This document shows, in pieces, positions 30,518-38,078 of a DNA stretch of 39,964 nucleotides. The stretch is from the IMG/VR virus record IMGVR_UViG_3300011013_002204, positions 1 through 39,964 of that record. One strand, written 5' to 3'. This stretch comes from a virus. Made by a program: the position numbers and the translations under genes. The notes beneath the pieces are model-generated. The model was not told where the DNA came from. It saw nothing but the letters and a program-made list of their open reading frames with translations, and searched no databases. Each line of letters begins with the position of its first letter. Position 1 is the stretch's first letter.

Positions 30518-30904
30518 CTAGATATCCCAGGGACCAAAACTCTCATCTTCACCACCCCAAACATCTGTTGGAGTTGCTGCATCCCTAGGATTATCACTAA
30601 GGAAACCTTGGTTTACAGCAGCGTTGAAAACAGCCATTGACTCATTTATAGTGAGTCTATAGCCCTTAATAGCTCCTGATTCTCCTACCCACTGTTTGGG
30701 TGTAACACCTCTTCTGTCACCACCCATCTCAAGAAGAAGTAAAACAACTTCCTGACTGGTTCGGGTTTGCTCATCAAAGACATCCCCCTCCCCAGTAGCA
30801 ATTCTATTCTCTATATCAAAGGCTAGTCTGAAACCCATATCAGTAGTATAGAACTTCTTACCACTATGTTCAGAAAAGCCTTTGCCTTTACTTCTTCTAG
30901 CCAT
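30518..30904 (-). CDS. TxxG-motif hypothetical protein
   Basis: 128 aa. A basic N-terminus (MARRSKGKGFSEHSGKK) precedes FYTTDMGFRLAFDIENRI. A helix RTSQEVVLLLLEMGG and another ESMAVFNAAVNQGFLSD follow. Most distal member of the TxxG run. Function unknown. Confidence 0.7.
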   Translation of the reverse strand: MARRSKGKGFSEHSGKKFYTTDMGFRLAFDIENRIATGEGDVFDEQTRTSQEVVLLLLEMGGDRRGVTPKQWVGESGAIKGYRLTINESMAVFNAAVNQGFLSDNPRDAATPTDVWGGEDESFGPWDI

Positions 30905-30906
30905 TA

Positions 30907-31545
30907 CTATCCCTGTCTACGCTTCTTAACGTCTGAAATGACTTTGTTCATATCTGCTGGATCTAGGCTAAGGAGAGATTCAGAAGCGATAGCCTGCTTC
31001 ATTTCTACCCAAAGACCAGAATCCTTAGCATCGTTGATAAGTTCCTTAACTTCATCAGTCATCTTCTTCCCACGCCTATCAACGTCCACATCGAAGTACT
31101 TAGTATAGAATCTAGGTAGTAAAGCAGGTCCTACCTGTTGATTCCTACGACGTAGTCTACCCCTAGCCCGGGCTGCTGACTTCCTAGCCGCATCCCGTTC
31201 ATCATCACTCTTTCTATCTCCCCTAGGAACAACAGAAACATTAACACCCATATCTAACAGTTTCTGCCTTTCTGCAGCTTGATCAGCAAGTTTCTTAGCT
31301 GCCTTGTCTTCCTTAGAAAGTTTAGCTGCGGGTCGGGGTTTTATACCAAGTATATACTGAGTCTGACGTGTTTTCCAGCCCTTTCCCTTACCCTCAGTAG
31401 CCCAAATAGCCTCAATAGCAAGAACGTTCTGAGAAACGACTTCTTCAGAAACTCCCATTGCCTCAGCCATCCTATCTACATCAATAGAGGCTACAGCTTT
31501 CTTACCACCTAAGCCTTTAGAACCAAAACCTACAATATCTGCCAT
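30907..31545 (-). CDS. Hypothetical helical, charged protein
   Basis: 212 aa. Gly-rich start, then helix VDRMAEAMGVSEEVVSQNVL, which could be a helix-turn-helix. A long Lys/Arg/Asp-rich linker (RDAARKSAARARGRLRRR) and a helical C-terminus ending VKKRRQG follow. Not recognised. Its composition suggests nucleic-acid contact. Confidence 0.7.
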   Translation of the reverse strand: MADIVGFGSKGLGGKKAVASIDVDRMAEAMGVSEEVVSQNVLAIEAIWATEGKGKGWKTRQTQYILGIKPRPAAKLSKEDKAAKKLADQAAERQKLLDMGVNVSVVPRGDRKSDDERDAARKSAARARGRLRRRNQQVGPALLPRFYTKYFDVDVDRRGKKMTDEVKELINDAKDSGLWVEMKQAIASESLLSLDPADMNKVISDVKKRRQG

Positions 31546-31555
31546 GACTACCTCT

Positions 31556-32986
31556 CTAGAATCCTTTCTTCCGTCTTCTTACTGGTTTACCTGTTACTGG
31601 AAGTCTAACTGCATCCTTCCTAGGATTAATACTTCCCTGACTACGTTTTATCCCACCAGCACCAGCAGCCCTTATCTTACCAACTGAAGGGTTCTGAATA
31701 CTTCTTAAGCTACCAAGATCTTCTCTACTACTAGTAACTGTTCTTCCTATATTTGACCTACTAGTAGTGTCTCCAATTTTACCCCCAAGAGCACCTGTAA
31801 ACTGATAACTCTTGGATATAGCTGCACCTAAACCTCTTCTAGCTTTTGTAACCTTACCAGGACGTAACTCTTTATATTCATCTTCCTGAGCTACTCTATA
31901 GTTTTTAGCAGTTTGAAGATTAGCTTTATGAACTTCTATTTCCTGAGATAGTTCTTGAACTGATCTAGGAATCTTAGTTCGTTCTGTAGCCGGTAATTCC
32001 GTATTACCCCATTTGCGGTCCTTTCTTACTTGTTCATCAGTAAGATCTGGATCTATTCCTGCGTCTCTTCTAAACTGCTGAAGATCTTCATCACCTAGAT
32101 GCCTTACCTTCCTGACCCCTCTACCCCCAGACTTATATAAAGGAATACCCAAAGCCTGGGCCTCATTCTTTATATCCTGCTCATACTTTATACCCTTACG
32201 AGCAGTCTCCATAGCCTTCTTCCTCATAGGTTTAGTCATCCTATCAAAGGAACCAGACCTTCTCAAAGAGTCATCATAAGCTTTACGTTTTGCAGGTTGA
32301 GGCTGATCAAGAAGATCCTGTTTAGCTTTATTTAGAAGGACCATAATATCTGCTGCTTCCTGACTAGGATTAACATCAGGAGAATATATTTTGGCCTTTG
32401 CCCTATAAGCCTTCCTTATATCTTCTGTACTAGCAGTATTACTAACTTCTAGGAGGGTATAGTGAGTATCTTGAGTAGTATCTTCAGTAATACCAAACTG
32501 TTCCTGAGCAATCCTTTCTGCTATAGGACGTGCTAACTCTTCTTCCTGTCTACGTCCATAACCAGGACGATGTTGGTAAATGCCTTTTAGTATCCCTTTA
32601 CCAACACCACCTACATTCCTAGTAATCCTGCCTTTCTTTGACTTCTTTGATTTTGAGTCTGTATCTCCATTTCCATTAGCAGGAGGACCATAAAAAGTAG
32701 TATGAGTACCACTCCTTACTCTAGGGCCACCATTACCCCCATTACCCCTTCGAGGCCCACCATTACCATTAACAATCTTTTCTAGATTTTTAGCCTCACT
32801 ACCAGAATCGTGAGTGTCATTATCTTCTAGATGTTCTTGAGGTGAACCTGGAAGTGCTTGTAGACCTCTTTTACCTTTTTTACCTCTACCACTACTAGGT
32901 ACCTGTTCATAGTGAGGTTCAATGGCAGCAGGACCTCTAGGGACTAAAGCCCCAGGACCAGCAGGAAGGGCAAACGGCTCAGACAT
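31556..32986 (-). CDS. J-domain protein with SPD in place of HPD
   Basis: 476 aa. The N-terminal ~170 residues are low complexity (Gly/Asn/Pro/Lys). Residues ~175-245 are a J-domain: HYTLLEVSNTASTEDIRKAY, AKIYSPDVNPSQEA, then a helix with KAYDDSLR. The HPD loop that activates Hsp70 reads S202-P203-D204. In known DnaJ proteins loss of that His abolishes Hsp70 stimulation, so this may bind but not activate host DnaK, or may be only structural. The C-terminal half is basic. Context of unknown phage proteins. Confidence 0.8.
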   Translation of the reverse strand: MSEPFALPAGPGALVPRGPAAIEPHYEQVPSSGRGKKGKRGLQALPGSPQEHLEDNDTHDSGSEAKNLEKIVNGNGGPRRGNGGNGGPRVRSGTHTTFYGPPANGNGDTDSKSKKSKKGRITRNVGGVGKGILKGIYQHRPGYGRRQEEELARPIAERIAQEQFGITEDTTQDTHYTLLEVSNTASTEDIRKAYRAKAKIYSPDVNPSQEAADIMVLLNKAKQDLLDQPQPAKRKAYDDSLRRSGSFDRMTKPMRKKAMETARKGIKYEQDIKNEAQALGIPLYKSGGRGVRKVRHLGDEDLQQFRRDAGIDPDLTDEQVRKDRKWGNTELPATERTKIPRSVQELSQEIEVHKANLQTAKNYRVAQEDEYKELRPGKVTKARRGLGAAISKSYQFTGALGGKIGDTTSRSNIGRTVTSSREDLGSLRSIQNPSVGKIRAAGAGGIKRSQGSINPRKDAVRLPVTGKPVRRRKKGF

Positions 32987-33705
32987 TAAATCTCACCTTT
33001 GGGGAACCTACTTTTAACAAACTTAGAGATTTTAGTCTCTCCAAGAGGACCACTATCTTTAAGAGAACCAGTAGGCATCATAGGAATGCGCTCACCAGGT
33101 TCTAACCCAGGAAGTTTCCTAGGCTTTCTACTAGGATGAGGCATCTGTTTAGAGGCTGTGTTAGGGGATGTTACAGGAATACGTTGACGTATGTTCTCTT
33201 GAACTTCATAGTCTTCAGGGAACCTTTGTAACTTTCTTCCTGTATATGTTGGAGGAGATTCCTCGTATTCAGGACGTCCTCCAAACTCAGATCTAGTAAC
33301 AGCTTGTCTTTCAGCACCACTATAGGCAGGCTGATCTAAGAACTCCTGTTGTTGGTAATAGTTAGTAGTACGAGCTTCTTCCTCATATTCGTAACCATTA
33401 TCACCATTTAAGTAGTCCAGGTAATCATCCTCATAGCCATTAGTAGCACCTGGGAAGTCTAGTTCTTCCTCAGGTATTTCTGGTTGTTGACCATAAGACA
33501 GTTGAATGTCTGTAGGAATCTGCCCAGGACTAATTCTATCTATTATGATTTGGTCCCGAAGATCATTTCGACCCCTCCAAGGAACTATCCCTGAACGGGT
33601 CAAATAATCTAAATAGACAGTACGTGCCTGCCTAGTAGAACCTGCTGTTACTTCTGCAGTAACTCCTGCATTTGGTAACGTAACGTAATAGGTACTTTCA
33701 GCCAT
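32986..33705 (-). CDS. Hypothetical low-complexity protein
   Basis: 239 aa. A beta-like N-terminal ~65 residues (STYYVTLPNAGVTAEVTAGS) is followed by an acidic, Tyr-rich, probably disordered region (DDYLDYLNGDNGYEYEEEAR) and a Pro/Lys tail. No family seen. Overlaps the J-domain gene by 1 bp. Confidence 0.7.
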   Translation of the reverse strand: MAESTYYVTLPNAGVTAEVTAGSTRQARTVYLDYLTRSGIVPWRGRNDLRDQIIIDRISPGQIPTDIQLSYGQQPEIPEEELDFPGATNGYEDDYLDYLNGDNGYEYEEEARTTNYYQQQEFLDQPAYSGAERQAVTRSEFGGRPEYEESPPTYTGRKLQRFPEDYEVQENIRQRIPVTSPNTASKQMPHPSRKPRKLPGLEPGERIPMMPTGSLKDSGPLGETKISKFVKSRFPKGEI

Positions 33706-33717
33706 GGTAAACCTATC

Positions 33718-34065
33718 CTAGTAAATTCCGCCCTTATTCTTTTTACTGGCTTTCTTAACTGCCTTGAAAATACCAGTCTTAGAAGGGTCTGAGTTACTTC
33801 CACCCAGTTTAACTGGACTTGCCATACCGCCTATTTTCTTAGCAGTCTTTCGAGCAGAGGCTCCAATGCCTTTGCCTTGACTGAAAAGTCGCTTGTTAAG
33901 ACCCTTAGTGCTTCCGTTTATTTTGCCACTCATTTTCTTTCTCCTCGTTCGTTTAGGTTGTGGTTGACTACCCAACATTGAGTCTGTGACTTTCATGACT
34001 ACGCCTGCTCCTACAACCATAGGAATCAGACCTGCCATAGCATCAAATCCTGCCATATCTTCCAT
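33718..34065 (-). CDS. Small membrane/basic protein
   Basis: 115 aa. A hydrophobic N-terminal segment (MAGLIPMVVGAGVVMKV, residues ~10-26) precedes a Lys/Arg/Gly/Ser-rich tail. The layout is frequent among phage proteins of unknown role. It overlaps the P3-proximal gene by 1 bp. Confidence 0.68.
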   Translation of the reverse strand: MEDMAGFDAMAGLIPMVVGAGVVMKVTDSMLGSQPQPKRTRRKKMSGKINGSTKGLNKRLFSQGKGIGASARKTAKKIGGMASPVKLGGSNSDPSKTGIFKAVKKASKKNKGGIY

Positions 34066-34382
34066 TATATAGTACCTCTAAAATCAAAGAAGTCCGCTGA
34101 TTCGTCTTTGTTACTTCTAGGGAAGGGTAAACCTGCAAAAGGATCAGTATGAATCCCACTTCCAGGTTGCTTTATTTTCTTTGGGGTTTTCTTTATCCCT
34201 GTACCATCAGCCCAAAAACTACAAAGGCCTTCTTCATCAATCTTCCCATGAACAATTCTACAAATGGGTGATTTATTTCTGTCTATAAAGTGAACACAGG
34301 TCCCACATTCATGGGGCCAATCACCTTCCCTGTAGTTACATTCTGCCTTAGTGTACTTATCCATTAAGCCCTTAATCTTCAT
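34065..34382 (-). CDS. Four-Cys HiPIP-like protein, first gene of the P3 operon
   Basis: 105 aa. CGTCVHFI, then CRIVHGKI and GLCSFWADG, plus an earlier Cys (AECNYREG). The order C-x2-C...C...C with aromatic residues resembles high-potential iron-sulfur-like or Cys-cluster domains common in phages. The C-terminus is Pro/Lys-rich and likely flexible. The start is 34 nt after the predicted P3 start, with AGGAAAC just before the ATG. Confidence 0.72.
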   Translation of the reverse strand: MKIKGLMDKYTKAECNYREGDWPHECGTCVHFIDRNKSPICRIVHGKIDEEGLCSFWADGTGIKKTPKKIKQPGSGIHTDPFAGLPFPRSNKDESADFFDFRGTI

Positions 34383-34397
34383 GTTTCCTGATAGAAG

Positions 34398-34419
34398 ATT
34401 ATGTCACCTTATTATGTCA
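34398..34419. repeat. Two 9-bp direct repeats just downstream of P3
   Basis: ATTATGTCA occurs at 34398-34406 and 34411-34419, a 13-bp step. The pair spans the predicted start region of P3, so it may be a repressor or regulator site. Confidence 0.5.
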
Positions 34420-34422
34420 TCT

Positions 34423-34451
34423 ATTATAGTATTTATAAACGGGCCTGTCAA
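34423..34451 (-). promoter_or_regulatory. Promoter P3, sigma-70 consensus, with GGCCCGTTT in the spacer
   Basis: Minus strand TTGACA (34446-34451) and TATAAT (34423-34428), both perfect, 17-bp spacer. The spacer begins GGCCCGTTT (minus strand, 34437-34445), the same 9-mer found near P1 and P2 but on the other strand. Confidence 0.9.
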
Positions 34452-34478
34452 TAAATGATATTGGAGAAACTGTAGTAT

Positions 34479-34925
34479 TTAGTACCATCCCTTTGCAGGG
34501 AGTGTCTTTAATTCATCCATTGCTTCTTCATCCAAGTCAAAGTAATCTCCAACTTCTATAAGGAACTGCTGTTCTTTCTTAGTTACAGGAATCTGTACTA
34601 TTTTCCCGTCTTCCATAGCCTTTTCAGGACCATCTTTTCCTGTAGCTAAACGAATCCTTTCTAAGATAAGTTTAGCATTACTTCTAAGTACTCTAGTTCT
34701 GAAGTCTAACTCTTTAGTACTCTCTCCCTCCTCATTAACTAGGTCGTCCATTGCTGCTATTTCTACCAAAAGGTCATAGAGTTCTAAACCCCAATCACTC
34801 CCAATATAAAGTAGACGATCTACACCCTTAGCCCCTGGATTAAAGGTCTTGCCTCCACCTCCACCACCTCTACTTCGTCTCTCTTCCCTCTGTTTACGAG
34901 CCTCACCAAAACCTGGAGTAGCCAT
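34479..34925 (-). CDS. Hypothetical protein, Gly-rich N-terminus
   Basis: 148 aa. Basic and Gly-rich start (RKQREERRSRGGGGGGKTF), then a helical body (LELYDLLVEIAAMDDLVNE, FRTRVLRSNAKLILERIR). It ends 28 bp before the P3 -35 box and has no clear terminator. Not recognised. Confidence 0.72.
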   Translation of the reverse strand: MATPGFGEARKQREERRSRGGGGGGKTFNPGAKGVDRLLYIGSDWGLELYDLLVEIAAMDDLVNEEGESTKELDFRTRVLRSNAKLILERIRLATGKDGPEKAMEDGKIVQIPVTKKEQQFLIEVGDYFDLDEEAMDELKTLPAKGWY

Positions 34926-34926
34926 T

Positions 34927-35154
34927 TTACCACCTACCTGCTAAACAGTAAAATCCGGGTCTAACACACTTAAAGTGCATTGACTTCCTTAAAGTATTAA
35001 GAGCAGCTTGATTACTCATATCAGTGAAATACTGAGTTCGTGCTAACTCCCCTAAAAGTTCAAAGTGCATAGGATCAGGGTCAATAGTTAGAAGTCTTAG
35101 TAATATCCTCTCATGTTCAGGATTAACACTATACTTCGGATTCCTCTGAGTCAT
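34927..35154 (-). CDS. Small hypothetical protein
   Basis: 75 aa, helical then a short hairpin end (FKCVRPGFYCLAGRW). ERILLRLLTIDPDPMHFELL and QAALNTLRKSM could be a small helix-turn-helix with a wing. Unrecognised. Confidence 0.65.
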   Translation of the reverse strand: MTQRNPKYSVNPEHERILLRLLTIDPDPMHFELLGELARTQYFTDMSNQAALNTLRKSMHFKCVRPGFYCLAGRW

Positions 35155-35163
35155 CTTATACTC

Positions 35164-35517
35164 CTATAAGTCTTTCATAAAACTAACTACAAGGAAAGCT
35201 AACGTAACACCTATTATTACTGAAACTACTGTACCAGTTAGTCTTCCCTTCTTATTTCTAAGTTTAGCCTGTTTCTTAAAATCTATATCTCTTTTCCTCC
35301 AATTACAGTTAGCACATAAAAGTTGATAACGCTTTGGGTTATCTACAACCTTCTTGTATAACTGACCTCTAGTTTCTCCAAATCTACGTTCTATATTACC
35401 ATCAGAGTTAACATGGTCTATCTGTAAAACCCTAGGATCCTTTTCTCCACACTTTTTACACTTTCCACCTAGGAGTTTATGGATAACTAACTTTCGTCTC
35501 TGATAGTAGGTCCTCAT
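35164..35517 (-). CDS. HNH-fold protein with C-terminal membrane helix
   Basis: 117 aa. CKKCG (20-24), LQIDHVNSDG (31-40) and LLCANCNWRKR form an HNH/treble-clef nuclease core. A hydrophobic segment near residues 93-112 (VVSVIIGVTLAFLVVSFM) is unusual for the family and would anchor it in the membrane. It overlaps the GmhA-like gene by 1 bp. Confidence 0.75.
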   Translation of the reverse strand: MRTYYQRRKLVIHKLLGGKCKKCGEKDPRVLQIDHVNSDGNIERRFGETRGQLYKKVVDNPKRYQLLCANCNWRKRDIDFKKQAKLRNKKGRLTGTVVSVIIGVTLAFLVVSFMKDL

Positions 35518-36035
35518 CAGACATTTGCTAACTTTCCTTTTATAAGTCCACTTAAATCATGAACCCATCTAAGTTGTAATTCCTGAACTCTAGGAGTATT
35601 TTCACTAGGTGGTTCAGGAGTAACTAAATAGTTACAGAAAGGTTCTAAATCCCTAATATCTTCTCCACCATTAAGCAAAATAGTCACTGCCCCTTTACAT
35701 TGAGCAGTTTCAAAAGCATTAAGTAAGTAGGGAGCACGTCCACTAATACTAAAGGCTATAACTACATCATTAGGACGTACTAAACCCTGAATCTGTCTAC
35801 TGAAAACAACATCCCATCCAAAGTCATTTGTAATAGCAGTTAAAACACTTATGTTGTCGTTAAGGCAATATACAGAGAGAGGATCTTCATACTGTTCATA
35901 CTTACCGGCCAGTTCTCCAGCAAAGTGAGTTGCAGTTGCTGCATTACCACCTACCCCAAATATGAATACAGACCCCTTTGATCCTAGCACATTAGAAAGT
36001 ATAAGTGCAAGATCTTCTATATTCGACTTTAGCAT
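35517..36035 (-). CDS. gmhA: SIS-domain phosphoheptose isomerase-like protein
   Basis: 172 aa. FGVGGNAATATHFAGELAGK is the phosphosugar-binding loop of GmhA. TAITNDFGWDVVFSRQ, VIAFSISGRAPYLLNA and a late VQELQLRWVH match the family, whose length is about 190 aa. GmhA converts sedoheptulose 7-phosphate to D-glycero-D-manno-heptose 7-phosphate. A transaldolase (a sedoheptulose-7-phosphate enzyme) and an HddA-like kinase nearby support that role over other SIS isomerases. Confidence 0.85.
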   Translation of the reverse strand: MLKSNIEDLALILSNVLGSKGSVFIFGVGGNAATATHFAGELAGKYEQYEDPLSVYCLNDNISVLTAITNDFGWDVVFSRQIQGLVRPNDVVIAFSISGRAPYLLNAFETAQCKGAVTILLNGGEDIRDLEPFCNYLVTPEPPSENTPRVQELQLRWVHDLSGLIKGKLANV

Positions 36036-36038
36036 TAA

Positions 36039-36314
36039 CTAATCTCCTATCCACCTTCTCTTCTTTACTTTGACTTTAGGTAAAAACTTTTTAGCCCTAG
36101 AACTAATATGTTTCACCTGTAAACTTGTTAGATCCTCAAATCCTATCTGCCTAAAACCTTTATTAGCCCCTGCAACCCCATACTCCTGGTAGAACCAGTG
36201 GTCATTAGCAGTCTTAGATAAACTATCATAAAAAGCCTGCATTTCAGGAGGGCTAGGGTCTTCAGTAGGAAAACTTATCTCAAGCAACCACTTACCACTT
36301 CTTTTAATTGTCAT
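36039..36314 (-). CDS. Small hypothetical protein
   Basis: 91 aa. Strand start (GKWLLEISFPTEDP), then a helix and a basic tail (KKFLPKVKVKKRRWIGD). Not recognised. Overlaps the next gene's stop by 4 bp. Confidence 0.68.
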   Translation of the reverse strand: MTIKRSGKWLLEISFPTEDPSPPEMQAFYDSLSKTANDHWFYQEYGVAGANKGFRQIGFEDLTSLQVKHISSRAKKFLPKVKVKKRRWIGD

Positions 36315-36556
36315 AGGTTTATACCTGGTCCTCTTTTCTTAGGTCTACCCTTAGATTTAGGGGCTAAAAGGGACATTGCAGGTTTATCCTGACCCTCAAT
36401 AGGCTCCCTAGGTACATCTATCTGGGTAAAGGCCTGCTTTTCCCTTATTGAGTTGTCAAACATCTGAGTCCTGCCACACTTCAAGCAGCTACCAGAACTA
36501 TTAGGACCATTGGCTATCTCTATATTCCAGTGATGAGTACAATCTTTAAGTTCCAC
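36311..36556 (-). CDS. Small zinc-binding protein
   Basis: 81 aa. CTHHWNIEIANGPNSSGSC then LKCGRTQMFDNS place Cys/His-His and C-x2-C ligands as in a single zinc ribbon. The C-terminus is basic (KSKGRPKKRGPG). Similar mini-ribbons are widespread in bacterial viruses. Overlaps the transaldolase stop by 11 bp. Confidence 0.72.
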   Translation of the reverse strand: MELKDCTHHWNIEIANGPNSSGSCLKCGRTQMFDNSIREKQAFTQIDVPREPIEGQDKPAMSLLAPKSKGRPKKRGPGINL

Positions 36557-37229
36557 TTACACCTGTCCTTTGCCCACTGAGTTGATCTACAGTTACATAG
36601 TCATTCTCAAACTGATTAGAAGTAAATATAGAGTACTGATGAGTAATCATCTTCTGTAAAACAGGGGGTGGCACAGTAACTATATGTGCTCCTGCTTTAA
36701 TACAGTCAAGGACATTACCAACTGTACGAACTGAACCAACTATAAGTTCACAGCCTTTATCAAAGAAGTTATTGTCTAAATAAATAACACAGTCCTTAAC
36801 TACTTCTCTATAATCCCCACCCTCATCATCTATCCTACCAGCAAACAAACTAACAAAGTTAGCACCTGCTTTAGATGCTAGAATAATTTGAGCTAAGGAT
36901 AACATAGCAGTACAGTTTACAGGAATACCTTTATCACTAAGTTCCCTAATAATATCTAAGTTATGATTTCCCTTAGTATCAAGGAACGGAACCTTAATTG
37001 CTAAATTACCATTTATAGGTGACAACCACTTATACAGAGTTTCTGCCTCTTTAAGAAAATCAGCACCTGATTCAACAGAAATATGCTTTCCATTTATATA
37101 AGCTGAAATTTCTTCTAAATCCCCACCTTCTTTCTTAAGGATTGAGGGATTTGTAGTAACACCAGAAATAACTGCACTCCAGTGTTTTATATCATCCAAG
37201 TTAGAGGTATCTAAAAAGATTTTAGACAT
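36546..37229 (-). CDS. Transaldolase / fructose-6-phosphate aldolase-like enzyme
   Basis: 227 aa, the short TalC/FSA type. MSKIFLDTSNLDDI, GVTTNPSIL (23-31), the Schiff-base Lys K79 in LAIKVPF, NCTAMLSLAQ, FVSLFAGRIDDEGGD and IVGSVRTV are all family landmarks. Transaldolase moves a dihydroxyacetone unit between sugar phosphates and can make sedoheptulose 7-phosphate. Phages often carry it to shift host pentose metabolism. Here the GmhA- and HddA-like genes suggest heptose supply. Confidence 0.92.
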   Translation of the reverse strand: MSKIFLDTSNLDDIKHWSAVISGVTTNPSILKKEGGDLEEISAYINGKHISVESGADFLKEAETLYKWLSPINGNLAIKVPFLDTKGNHNLDIIRELSDKGIPVNCTAMLSLAQIILASKAGANFVSLFAGRIDDEGGDYREVVKDCVIYLDNNFFDKGCELIVGSVRTVGNVLDCIKAGAHIVTVPPPVLQKMITHQYSIFTSNQFENDYVTVDQLSGQRTGVSGT

Positions 37230-37483
37230 TACCTGACCTCGACTATTTTATTATCTATAAGGAAAGTTAAGACTTGACTAAAATGAGGTTCACCAACCCC
37301 ACTTATCTGTTTAAGACGCCACCTTCTCAAACCCTTTGTAGGAATACCCTTATTAGTAAGTAACTCTACTAGGATAATAGGTGTATCTTCAGGAGAGTCC
37401 TCTGCAACACCTTCGTATATTGCTAGACTATCTTCTGTAGCCCGAATTAGGGACTTAGGACTTAGTTTAGAACCTTTTGCCAT
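37229..37483 (-). CDS. Small winged-helix-like hypothetical protein
   Basis: 84 aa. A helix-rich body ending GEPHFSQVLTFLIDNKIVEV, like a recognition helix and wing. Basic N-terminus (AKGSKLSPKS). Unrecognised. Confidence 0.68.
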   Translation of the reverse strand: MAKGSKLSPKSLIRATEDSLAIYEGVAEDSPEDTPIILVELLTNKGIPTKGLRRWRLKQISGVGEPHFSQVLTFLIDNKIVEVR

Positions 37484-37485
37484 AA

Positions 37486-37722
37486 CTAACCTCTCTTACT
37501 ACCTCTATGCTCCTTATAGAAATACTTTGCATCAGCCTGTGCAGCCTTCTTAGTAGGCTGATCCTGAGTAACATTTGCTAGAGCCTGTAGAGCACGTGCT
37601 GCTGAAAGGTTTGATTTGTGACCTTTCAAAGCAAGTGTTCTACGTTTCTTTGCAGGATAGGATTTCTTCCAACCTGTATGCTTAGATTTAGAACCTGCTG
37701 CCTTATACCACCTTTCAACCAT
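37486..37722 (-). CDS. Small basic protein
   Basis: 78 aa, very rich in Lys and Arg (KSYPAKKRRTLALKGHKS), then a helix AARALQALANVTQ and KKAAQADAKYFYKEHRG. Probably nucleic-acid binding. Similar in style to the partial gene at the right edge. Confidence 0.7.
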   Translation of the reverse strand: MVERWYKAAGSKSKHTGWKKSYPAKKRRTLALKGHKSNLSAARALQALANVTQDQPTKKAAQADAKYFYKEHRGSKRG

Positions 37723-38078
37723 TAGGAAATACCTGCCTTTCTAGCTAGTTTATTCCTTAAAGCAACAACCTTAGGATAGGCTTCCCTCCACTGTCCTACT
37801 AACTCCATATGTTCAGGATCTTCTATACTCTCAGGATTCATTAGAGGTCTGGAACCAAATTCCCAACGACCTTTACCACCCCATCTATTCTGAAGCATAT
37901 TCCCTAGAGTATCTATATAGTCATCTAACATAGAAATGATCTCTAGGTCACTCATAGTATGAAGGTTTGTCTCTTCATACATAGTTTGATAGAGAGGGAT
38001 GGTCAGTACTAACCTGTCTAAGAAAATAAACTCTCTCTGAGATAAGTTAGAAAATATACCACCAAACCTCTGAGTCAT
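37722..38078 (-). CDS. Hypothetical protein, RFGG-LFS family, copy 2
   Basis: 118 aa. MTQRFGGIFSNLSQREF matches the start of the 27238 protein almost exactly. Helical body, C-terminal QWREAYPKVVALRNKLARK. Function unknown. Overlaps the HddA-like gene by 1 bp. Confidence 0.75.
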   Translation of the reverse strand: MTQRFGGIFSNLSQREFIFLDRLVLTIPLYQTMYEETNLHTMSDLEIISMLDDYIDTLGNMLQNRWGGKGRWEFGSRPLMNPESIEDPEHMELVGQWREAYPKVVALRNKLARKAGIS

